Both the position numbers and the translations under genes were made by a program. DNA of 64,000 nt from Xylaria sp. FL1777 (Eukaryota > Ascomycota > Sordariomycetes > Xylariales > Xylariaceae): NCBI GenBank assembly GCA_022578965.1, contig MU400553.1, forward strand, positions 62,001 through 126,000, written 5' to 3'. Each line of letters begins with the position of its first letter. Position 1 is the first letter of the stretch. Under the pieces are notes generated by a model. It saw nothing but the letters and a program-made list of their open reading frames with translations, did no database searches and was not told the DNA's origin. Shown in pieces: positions 1 through 9,800 of this stretch.

Positions 1-204
1 CCCGAAATTTCCTTCGTGTTTTTGACGGTCTCTTTTCGGGCCAAGGGTACGATCGAAGGTGCAATAACTGACTCGAAGTGTCCTAGTGGTCCGGAAATCA
101 AGCATACGGGAAAAATCTCAAGATCCAGATGGGACGATGTCCAGTCCGAAGTATGCGTGCATCCGCTTCTGTTGCTCTACTTAAGTCAAACATCCCAAAG
201 AGTG

Positions 205-437
205 CGTCATCTAACTAAATACGTAGGTATCTTCCCAGAAGCCCTCAGACTGCTTGAGAAGAAACAACATATATTCGAGTAAGTCCCAAAAGTACCTTAC
301 TTCTTCGGCAGTAGAGGTTGACTAGTGTGTTTAGTTTCATGACGGAGAATGTCATGCCGCTTAGCCAAGCAGTCGAGGGCTATGAGCTCTTCGATTCCAT
401 GAAAGTGCAAAAGGTCATCTTTGATGCCGAGAAATAG
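205..437 (+). pseudogene. C-terminal remnant of a zinc-type alcohol dehydrogenase
   Basis: Two exon pieces join in phase. One reads into position 278 and the second runs 335-437, with a GTAAGT donor at 279, a TTGACTAG branch-like site near 317 and a TTTAG acceptor at 334. The joined end reads FPEALRLLEKKQ, then MPLSQAVEGYELFDSMKVQK and VIFDAEK before the stop. This is the usual C-terminus of fungal medium-chain zinc dehydrogenases (the MPL..A.EGY..FD.MKVQKVIF type). The frame stays open back to about position 16, but codons before about 205 do not look like the family, and no GxGxxG cofactor loop or zinc ligands are visible. It may be the tail of a gene entering from the left, or a truncated remnant. 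The second reading is slightly favoured. The family call is from recognition of the tail only. Confidence 0.55.
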
Positions 438-1469
438 TGCTTCCAGGGGTAAGCTGGAAAATATGTATTGCGCCTCGACTTATTGCATTTAAAAGATCAG
501 ATCAGGAAGGAAAAAATGATATTCTCGATGCCCTCCATGCACAGGAGATTGAAATCCAAGTTAGGCAGTATTATCGGTATGGAGATATTGGAATTCGCGT
601 CGGTATTGCAACCTAGGTCGCGTGTCATTTTGAGTTATTCATTCGTGTGAGTAGCTTTTCTGAGTCTAAATAAGTTTGAGAAACAACATGAAAGGTGCGG
701 CATGTTCAGGACGTAAATCAGTGTATGACGAGTACTTGCAGTGAAGGAAAGAAGAATGGTGAATATTCATTTAAGGAATGGTCTTGTGTAACCTATAATC
801 TAATTCTATATATTTTTATTAATCCTTTAGCCTGCTTCGTTAGTGCATTAAGTGGCGTTAAGATGCAACACTTCCGCAGAATAATTATGGCGCCGCCTTA
901 CTGTATCATCGACAAATAAACCAATCGAGTCTCTGCCTCTAGGTTAATGGCAGGTTCACTCCCGACCGTGTACACTATATTACAGCGCAATTTTAGGAAC
1001 GTAATCTGGGGGTGGGCTGGTCTATCTTGAGGCTATGATATCTGTTAGAAAAGCCTTGCATATACAACAGGTGTTCATTACAGCTGCCGGCATAGTGGAG
1101 GCAACGTTGGGAATAGTATCCGTAAGTCTAGAGTCGAGTACATGTAAATGCAGGCTGGGAAGCAGGCTGTGAACATTGTCTTTTGAGTAAGCCTTAGAAT
1201 CGCAGTGACGTGGGACAAAAGTGAGCGGGGGAAAACACAGGGACACCTCAAAATCCCCCCCTTCCCTTCCCCCCTCCCTTTTTGCGCATACAACGCGACC
1301 CTAAGATAAATTGACAGCATTTCGTGTCGTTGGGGACTCTGTTCAATTTTCTAGTGAAGTCCGCACGGTAAATATATAATAAGGACACGGTTTGCCAAGT
1401 TCATCGCTAACAGCTTGATCATCTACATAGCCACTGACGCGCCGAACCCCAGCCTCCTAACTAAGTAAG
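438..1469. other. Gene-poor spacer upstream of the 332-aa gene
   Basis: No convincing gene is seen. A short plus-strand stretch near 510-630 reads like protein (NDILDALHAQEIEIQVRQYY) but has no start or flanking exons, so it may be a coding relic. A C-rich, T-rich tract lies at 1252-1280. Confidence 0.4.
1371..1382 (+). promoter_or_regulatory. Possible TATA box of the 332-aa gene
   Basis: The stretch AATATATAATAA lies about 90 bp upstream of the ATG at 1470, a usual distance for a fungal core promoter with a short leader. This is inferred from position and base content only. Confidence 0.35.
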
Positions 1470-2468
1470 ATGGACGACGACTGGCCTATATCCCAACCAT
1501 TCCTGGACCCCAACACTGAAGAAGCAGCCTGGCAAATCAACGACAAACCCGGCCAAGTTCACCGTGAAGACCTTATTGGTTGGGAGGCTAAGAATCACTC
1601 CGGTATAAAGGGGCGCCTGGTTGAGGTCGTCCATGGCTACAAAAACAACGACGAGGGTATGCCGCGCACGCTCATTGTCTTCGAATGGCGCCTCATCCCC
1701 GGCATAAACGCTGAACGTATGCGTAATGTCAAGATCACTGTTGCCTTCCAGGCCATTGGTACGCGCAGCGGCATTCAACCCGGCGAAAGTCTCTCGGACT
1801 GGGACCCGATTCCACACGCTTGGGCACCGAACCAAACCATTCGCAGCTTTTTCTCTACAGCCACTATAACAGAAACAGGTAATACGGAATACGGAGCCCA
1901 AGCTGGCTACGATAGCTACCTAACGCTCAACACCAAACAGACCTCAGGCACAACGCAGGTTGTCGAGCGGATTGACTATCGGTATATCACGGGTGCGCCC
2001 ACACGCGTAAAGAAGAACGCCGGCTCACGTAACGCTATGGAGTGGCAGTTCGGTGAGAACTTGCAACTAAAGAGTGGGGTACAGCATGAAATCCGCACGG
2101 CGGTGCTGTTGCGGCGCCAAGGATTTGACATGGGGAAGTTTAATGTGACCGTCGTTGCGGAAACAAACATGAGTCGGCCAGGCTACATGCTAGACAAGCT
2201 CTACCGGGCAGTGAGTCTCCGGCCAACGGATGGGCCGGCGGCATTTGACCCGACCGTGTTACCGGGGTCGAGCATAGGAGATAAGGGAGATGATGATGTT
2301 GCAGCACGGCCAACGACAAGAGATTGGCAGAACCTGGACGGGCTCGACTTGGAGGCAGAGCTTCTTAAGGATTGGGATGTGGCATCGATGGCGGACCTGC
2401 TGAAGCAGAAAGCGAAGGCTCCGGAGGGGAAGGATGCCGCTACGTCGTCAGGCGGCGGGGGAGAGTGA
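1470..2468 (+). CDS. Orphan 332-aa protein beside the subtilisin-like protease gene
   Basis: This is an intronless ORF from ATG to TGA. I do not recognise the family. There is no signal peptide and no hydrophobic helix long enough for a membrane span. Residues about 1-240 look soluble and beta-rich, with alternating polar and hydrophobic residues and many Thr, Val and aromatic residues. The last 80 or so residues differ: a Pro/Asp-rich linker, an acidic segment around LDGLDLEAELLKDWDVASM that could form an amphipathic helix, then a Lys/Ala/Gly tail ending SSGGGGE. It lies tail-to-tail with the ankyrin/S8 protease gene (358 bp between stops), and the NLR-like gene lies beyond. A folded core with a separable tail next to a protease gene would fit a protease-activated effector, but that is inference. 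Coding is supported by length, clean codon structure and a possible TATA box upstream. Confidence 0.75.
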   Translation: MDDDWPISQPFLDPNTEEAAWQINDKPGQVHREDLIGWEAKNHSGIKGRLVEVVHGYKNNDEGMPRTLIVFEWRLIPGINAERMRNVKITVAFQAIGTRSGIQPGESLSDWDPIPHAWAPNQTIRSFFSTATITETGNTEYGAQAGYDSYLTLNTKQTSGTTQVVERIDYRYITGAPTRVKKNAGSRNAMEWQFGENLQLKSGVQHEIRTAVLLRRQGFDMGKFNVTVVAETNMSRPGYMLDKLYRAVSLRPTDGPAAFDPTVLPGSSIGDKGDDDVAARPTTRDWQNLDGLDLEAELLKDWDVASMADLLKQKAKAPEGKDAATSSGGGGE

Positions 2469-2826
2469 GGCTGAAAGCGTTCCTGATAATTGATAGGGGG
2501 TGGGGGGTTTGTGCTGGGGCAAGGCTACGGAGTCACGACATGTACGACGGTTTCAACATATCGTGTTTCTACGTTTCTAGTTGCTCTACTTAATCATATT
2601 TCTGTTCGATTTTAGACTGCCTTAAAGAATATACAAAGGAAATTAAGATCGTAAATTATCTCAAGCTTGCTGTTGGTATGGCCGGAGGTTTTCTGCCTTG
2701 CGTGACAATGAGAACAGGAAACCTACGACCATATAACTTACTTATCTGCCATTCGTACTCTTCTCTAGACCTTTGACAATTGCTAGCTCTCCGTCAGTCC
2801 TGCGACATACCCGACGTTTTCAATAA

Positions 2827-5800
2827 TTATCTTAGATCCCTCCCTGACATTTCCACTGGCACATCCTTTTTGCTCTTCGCCACATGGGTCTTGCAGTATT
2901 CTGCAATAGTCTTAAAACTCGGCGCCTTCACCAGCGCGTCAATGTCGACGTATCTATCGCCTCTGCGGGTTAGGCTGGTGAACACATTTGACACTGTTTC
3001 GTGGGGTTCAATTCTGGCAACCGGGGGCTGCTTCAGGCCGACCAGATCCATATTGCTCCTTTCACTAGCCCACTTCTCCTTCCGCCCGGCGTTCTCCTCC
3101 TCTCCTCGGTTAACATTCTTCAAACTAAATAGTATTAGGGCCGCGAGGCCAGCAGCAAGAGCAGTTGCCGCAGAGCTGCCCCCGTCCTTGGTGTCCGTCA
3201 GTACCCCCTCGGATGGAAATAGATATTGGGCCTCGGGCCCCACGTAGTCTTTCGCAACTCGTGTGTTACTAGCGGCTCCGATGCTAAACGTCTCGACGCA
3301 ACCAGTAGGCCAGGCTTTAGCATTCATTGAACCCGTTGGTTTATTTTCGCTCGCGGCACAGAACATTAGGATTTTTTTATCGTAGGCTTTCCTTACGACC
3401 TTCTTGAGTGGTGTTGCATCTTCCTCGGAGAGCCACATGTTCCAACTCATACAAATGATATCTACCTTCTGCTTGATGGCCCAATTGATAGCCTGATGAG
3501 CTCGTTTGGTTAGCTTGCTTCCACGCCGGCGATAATATTTAGGGTCGTTAGCCCTCGGGCTACGCACCTTACCCGCGTCGTCGAACCTAAAGCTTGGATG
3601 AGGCACCCCGGCCCCGGGTCCGCTCAGAGCGCTCATCTTGGCTACATCAAGCCGAACAAATGGACAGGCCGCAGTAATCAATCTAGCCATCCGATTACCG
3701 TGTTTTTCCTGCCCAGTAGAGTAGAATGGCGCCGAGGGTGCCTCGTCTCCTTTTGGCTCGGATGCTATTGGCCACCCAACACCCGACATGAACTTGCCTA
3801 GGAAACCCTCAGGGCTAACGCCATCATCAAGCAGGGCTATCTTGACGAAATAATTAGAATTGGGAGCTTCCATTTCATCAGAGGAGTCGTCTTCGCCCAA
3901 TGGTATCTCGTTGCTCAACGCTTCGGTCAGCGTAAGCATTTTCTGGAGCCAGGGGTTGGACCTTCAAGCTTAGTTAGCCCTAGGTCATACGGAAAGGGAT
4001 AGAATATTAAAGAGAGTGGAAATGTACGGTATAAGATCTAGAGCGCCGCCACCCGTTTGGAACTTTTGGTTTCCTGAAACAGTTTTCTCGCATGTGAACT
4101 CCACACTGGGCTGTTCAGTTCCCTCTAAGTTCTCATACCCCTTCAGCAACTTTTTTTTGAATTTATCAACGTTCCTTTCATTCGCACTTTCGGTTTCATA
4201 TCCCTGTATGCGAAATTAAGATATCATGTGCGAGTAAGGTAAGTGGTGGACTAACCATCCTTGCATCGAGCCTCACTACCCGCAGCTGTAACTGAAGTAT
4301 CAGCTCGTTTCTTATTTACTTGAATCGTTGCTCTATTAGGTTAAGTGGGTGAGTACCTTCTTCAATTTCCGTAAGCCCTCCTCGTCTGCCCAGCTTGAAA
4401 GAACGGCATTGATGCCGGTCGAATACAACCATAGCTCCACGACGTTAGGGGCCTTGTGAAGAGTTTCAGCTGAGATGTTCGGTCGCTTCCAATTAAGATA
4501 ACGAACGTCATTCAGGCTTTCAAGGCAGCTCTTGATAATCTCCTCGCTGCATGGCCACTCGGCATTATCCTCAACCACGAGCTTCAGGATTCGTTTTACC
4601 CCTTTTGAGCCCGTGAGCCACTTGAAAACTTTCTTGAGTCCTTTTGAGGAATCTTCACTCCACTTTGCCCAATTTTCTGGTACTCCATCTGTTTCGTAGT
4701 TTGGGGTCAGCTTTAGATGAACGTAGGTCATCGTAGGTTCGAATTTCCAGTGTTTATAAAACCGGACGGTATCAGTTGTGATTCTACCAGTTGGGGTAAA
4801 GATGCGGTTAGAAGGACTATAGCCAGACGCTTCGTCGTCGTTATCAGAAGCTACCGAGAGTTAGCTCTCCAGACTATGAATAAAAGACGGAGCAAGACGA
4901 TATATGTGGCCGAAGTTTGAATATCAATAAAGAGTTTCGGGTAGGCACTCACATTCGGCATTAGTACCTTGATAAGCGCTCGACAAAAAGAGGCACTGGC
5001 ACGCCTTTTCAAAGCCTCCATCTTCGCTTCCATCTCTTCCCCCTTTAATACGAAAGGCTTCTTCCCACAATAGTTTCTCGATATCATCGGAAAGCTGATA
5101 GTAATTTTGCGGTTGGTTTGACAAACATTCACTGCCCCTAGGCTCTCTGGGGCTCCCTGTGTTAGCACGCATAACCCCACCCTGGGTTGATTGATTTAAC
5201 CAGACTAATACTTTGCTTCCGGTGCCCTTCTTGGGTTTTGTATTGAAGTCCTTGTATGTCTTGCGGAATTCTTCGCGACCCATGAGGTGATGGCGAAGGG
5301 GCGACATTCCCTTATGGTTGTGGACAGCGAGGGCTAGCGAGCACTTGCGCAACATTTCACCGATGATTTTAAATCTTCGTGCCCTTAACCTTTCGTGATT
5401 CTCGTTGTCGGCTTGACACCTTTCGCATTCGCAAATACGGGCCGGTATTAAGTAGGGATGGGTAGAGTTTTTCGCTCGGTTCTTATCTAAGGGAAAATTT
5501 AGCGCGTCGTGGAGAGGTGTGTTTCCATTGCTTCGCTGCCTCAAGAACGTAGCTTCGTCAGCCATCAATATCAACCGCTCTGCAAGATCAAGGTCTTCCA
5601 CAAGTGCTAGATGCAGGCAATTTTCTTTATTCTCATTAACCTTAGCAATGATCGCAGCCGCTGCTTCCTTTGAGAGTGTCCCGCTATCCTGCATTCCTCG
5701 TTCCATTAAGTCACAAAAGAGCGACATAAAGTGAGGCTCCTCTTCGATTCTGTCGTCACGGTCTTTCTTGTCTTGTACGATTGCTCTGTGGAGTGATGTT

Positions 5801-6159
5801 TGACTATTACCAGTCTTCGGAGTCTGATACCCAAGCTGATCCCAATTCAAGGGAATAGCGATTTCGAGTAAAAATGCTTTCCACTCTCTACTAATCCAAG
5901 TCGCTTTTCCATCGATTTTGACCACATTTCTCTCCATTACGTCGTTAATAAAACCTGCCGCTCTGTCGCTCTTTTCCAGGTCTGTTATGATAGGGCGAAT
6001 TTTGGTTTTGTATTTTTCTTTCAGCACTTCGCTTTTTAGGTCAGCCTGAGAGAGCTCAATTATCAGTTCCTCCGTCAATAGCCATGAGCGATGGGACTGG
6101 GACTTAGAAGCCCCTTCGTCTTCGGACGATGGGGTCCCGGCCGTGTCGGAAGCTCCCAT
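2827..6159 (-). CDS. Ankyrin-like repeat protein with C-terminal S8 subtilisin domain
   Basis: Four exons splice in frame: 6159-4953, 4850-4357, 4203-3991 and 3942-2827, giving 1009 aa. All acceptors end in AG. Donors are GTGAGT, GTACTC and GTATGA. The middle intron (153 bp) with its GTACTC donor is the least certain. Residues 1-400 are mostly helical, with two or more ankyrin-like units (ENCLHLALVEDLDLAERLIL, NGNTPLHDAL, NHKGMSPLRHHL). Residues about 670-910 form a subtilisin fold. The catalytic Asp is in ALLDDGV (about 677), His in EKHGNRMARL (about 719) and Ser in GGSSAATALAAG (about 895), with an Asn in CAASEN (about 838) as a likely oxyanion residue, so the triad is intact. There is no signal peptide, which points to a cytosolic protease rather than a secreted degradative one. 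S8 domains of this kind act as effector or partner domains in fungal NLR and incompatibility systems such as HET-Q2. Its start lies 678 bp head-to-head from the NLR-like gene. Confidence 0.85.
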
Positions 6160-6837
6160 TCTTCTGTGAGAGCGTGGCGATACTGGTTTTAGTTGTCGAG
6201 AGTCGCCGGTATGAGATGTCAGTAATTCACACCCTTATTGTTTTTTTCGTTTCCCGTCACCTATTAATGAGTAGTTGGTGAGTGCGACAGGATAAAGCCT
6301 GGAGCCGAGGTGCTTTGAAATAAGAGGAAGGCTCTGGAAATGACTTTTATGGCATCTATCCCCTACTATTGCCGTACAAACGAGACTACCGGTACGAGGC
6401 TTGGCTGACCCCATGCTGGTTTACGCCACCGATATACCTGTCTTAGTCGATGTTTTGGTGAAGAGCCCAATATTTCATGCACATCCCCTTCAGCCTGCTT
6501 CGAAGTGTCCGATCAGGGCCGACCGACCTATCAATTCCCGTTTCGACTATCGCACCCCCCCTGCCCTTTTCATCCCTTCTAACCTGGTGATGACAATCCC
6601 TAGATTACTTGACGGGATTTTATTCGTAATTTTCTGGTGCCTAAGATACCACATCAAGTGTCCTGTGCGGCACTAATACATACATGCTTACCCTCTTATG
6701 GTATCTTTCGCCCTATTGCATTATCTCAAGAAATTTTCGAGGCCAACACCTGCCATCTAGTCCTCTTAAACCCAGATATAATCGTATGGTCGATTCAAGC
6801 TCTCTTTTTTGTCATTTGAAGCTGCTTCGTCTTTATC
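6160..6837. promoter_or_regulatory. Divergent intergenic region between protease and NLR-like genes
   Basis: This 678-bp spacer separates the two divergent start codons and should hold both promoters. Pyrimidine-rich stretches occur near 6550-6580. I see no strong TATA box or coding exon. Shared regulation of the two genes is inferred from the layout. Confidence 0.45.
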
Positions 6838-9800
6838 ATGGCCACTGGACCTCCTCTCTGGCAGGAGCCACCAGTCTTCAATCTTCCACGCGTGCCCGGT
6901 CGCATAGCCCCACCACTCCCCAAAACGTAGTATGAGTTACCTACCCTTACCCCTTATTCTATAGCACTATGGATGCTAAATCCGATCCCTAGCGCGGTAC
7001 TCATACGAGGCATCGACGGCCAGACCTCTCCACAGCTTGTTGAAGCACACCGGGCAACTTTTTTGGACGCAGCTTTGACAATAACATTCACATACAAGCC
7101 ATGCATGATTGCAGGCGAGCAAGCGACCGACGAGACTAGCTCTCAAGTTGCTAGCAACCTCCTCGACTTCGTAGAGAATAAAGTAGAAACATGGGAGGAT
7201 GATCTATCAATCATGTTCTTCGCCTACGATTTAGGGGGTATAGTGCTCAAGCAGGTACATCACCTCTAATGAGTTGAGTTGTGCCGATTAGGATCAATGC
7301 TGACCCAATTCCTCAAGGCATTTACCAGTATCTCAACGAGAGCCCAATATCGAAGAATATTGGACCGAACCAGCCTGGTGGTACGTCTACGCGGGGCCTC
7401 CCAGCTAGTGGAATAATTACTTGCTTTGCCAATCACAGCTAATACCATGCAGGTATTCTACGGGACGCCTCACCAGTCTTCGGGCTCACCGACCTGGGCA
7501 GTAAGCATTTTGCGCATTTTGTATTCATGCTACAGGGGGCTTCTGGGACCATGGGTTCCCGCCTATATTGAATGGATTTCGCAATATCAACAAAGGCTCG
7601 ATCAAAGGTTTAGGGCATTGACATCTAGCTTTCGAGTTATGAATGTCTGTCAGAAGGGTTTATCTCTAAACTACGAATTTGTAAGATTCTTTACCCAAGG
7701 CCATTTCCTCTTCAAAGAATGCATTCTAACTATATTACTGTATATAATTCAGATAACGGACCCATTGTGTGCCGTCTTAGGCGTCTCCGGCGAAGAAACG
7801 GTTCTACTAGAGCGCAGTCATTACCAACTTGGTTACATTCTTGGACATGACCAGCGAGAATTCATGGAAGGAAGAATGCGCGGCGCGGTGATTTGTATGT
7901 TTCCCCAATTCCACGGCGCGTAGGCTCGTTTCTGACGTCTTAAGCAGGCCACTGGGAATATTACAGGGCGTTTGTTGGCGTGCTACGTTTAGTGTCCCAG
8001 CAGAACTTTCGTTCCCCAATACCACCAGATAGACCGCTGCAGGAATTACCCCTAAAGCTCTTTTTGGCTGATCCCAAAGCAGCCCGATGGGAGAAAACAT
8101 CGTTGCCCAGCACAATTCGCTTGATACTTGGAGACGACATGTCCGCTGAGGATTTATACACCGTTTTCGCACAGCACGTTGCAGGAGGAACGGACAGCAA
8201 GGCCACTATTGTACTTAGATTAGGGCCAGAACACCACTATAAAGAGCTGTCTACGCTTGGTCAGGTATATGCTGCTCTGTGTGTTCAGTTCTTGGAGCAG
8301 GAACCTAGCTTAATACTCTGGATTCGACATCTCTACGCAAACCTACGGGATGCAGTTCTTGGAGTTGATAAGCAGTGGAAGCTAAGGGTACTAACACGAT
8401 GTTTGAAGACTCTCCTCCTTACTCCAAAGCGGGGCGTGACCTACTGCCTAATCCACCACACTTCGGATATTTCTCGAGAGAATGCTATTGCACAGATTCT
8501 ATCCACCACTAGGGAGTCTGAGATCCCTTTCAGGTTACTAGTTTCAACGCCTACCATGGCCGAGGTGCCTGCTATCTTGGAATCGTGGGATTGTATTGAT
8601 CTTTCTTCTACGGGTGGACTGCTAAAGGGCGGCACAGCTCGAATGAGAGAGAGTCTGCCAGGTACTCCGAACGCCTTAGTCCTAAATGAACCGTCCAACC
8701 CAGCACCTGAGATGAAACCAGACGATAACATGATGGCAACCCTAGGCCGAGGACGAAGGCTGCCCTTGTGGCGCCCCAGGGTCAGGTCTCCAGAGACAGT
8801 GCTTTCGGAATGCGTTGATGACGACATGGCTTGGGTACTTCGCGCTACTGCCTGGATTGTCTATGCCGTTCGCCCCTTATCACGACTTGAGGTAGAACAA
8901 ATCTCTGAGATTATTTATACCAAAGAAGCTTCTCTCCCAGTCGGCATGAAACACGGCGAAGCCTTATTCCAGATCCTCGAATATTCTCTTTCTGGCTTCC
9001 TCCATGTATCCGAAGGTGCGGTTTGGGTCTCACCAGAATTGGATTCAGGTCTTCGCTCTGTTTGGGCAAAACGCGCCTTCCCTCTCGATCCAGAGCTTTA
9101 CGTCGCACGGCAATGTTTCTCAATAGCAGCTAGCCTGTTTCCGGGGAATAATTCAGGAGCGGCTAGATGCCAAGCGTCTGCTACCCCAGATACAGCAGTG
9201 CTGGGAGTTCTGGGGCAGGGGGGTGACAACTGTTCAGTCACCGCAGTAAATACATATGAAGACTTAGTCCGACCTCTTACATCCTCATATAGGCCCGCTG
9301 TAGAGGAATATGTGACCAGATTTTGGATCCAACATCAGCAAAGCCTCGCCTCGCGCATGGTCGAGGCTAGTGATTATTTTCAAGGTATTCTCGACACACG
9401 TCCACTTTTCGATCGTAATGCTTGGATTCAGCACCTCATATCATCAAATTGGCCAAAAGATATTGAAACTTCGTGGGGGCCAAAAGTCCAACCAGAATTC
9501 ATGGAGCAGACGTATCAACTTAGCCCATTTGATGCTTGCTACATCTCATTTCGCCTGGCTACTCTTCCGCTAGCCCTCGAGGATGATTTTGAATGGCTAT
9601 TTCTTGGCATTGCCAGAGAGTACCTACCGGAAGATGCATATATCAGACTGGTTATGAATGTGGTCAGTCAGCTTTCCGATACTTCCCGAGATAGTATGTT
9701 ACAGAGAGTCATAGGTGCCGCTACGCCCGACTTACGTTCGAAGCTTCTCGCAGAATATGATGGTGACTTTTTCCAGAAGAACTTTTTAGAAATTCTACTA

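Noticed and set aside
468..650. Plus-strand ORF in the left spacer
   Set aside because: A neighbouring frame reads slightly better, but there is no start, splice context or known family.
1461..1901. 146-codon minus ORF over the 332-aa gene
   Set aside because: It is antisense to a longer ORF with better protein-like sequence. It is a shadow frame.
1470..2468. Calling the 332-aa protein a gasdermin
   Set aside because: No specific gasdermin feature can be recognised by eye. Position beside an S8 protease alone is not enough.
6401..6935. Short plus ORFs upstream of the NLR-like gene as extra exons
   Set aside because: They do not resemble protein families, and the ATG at 6838 already gives a consistent seven-exon model.
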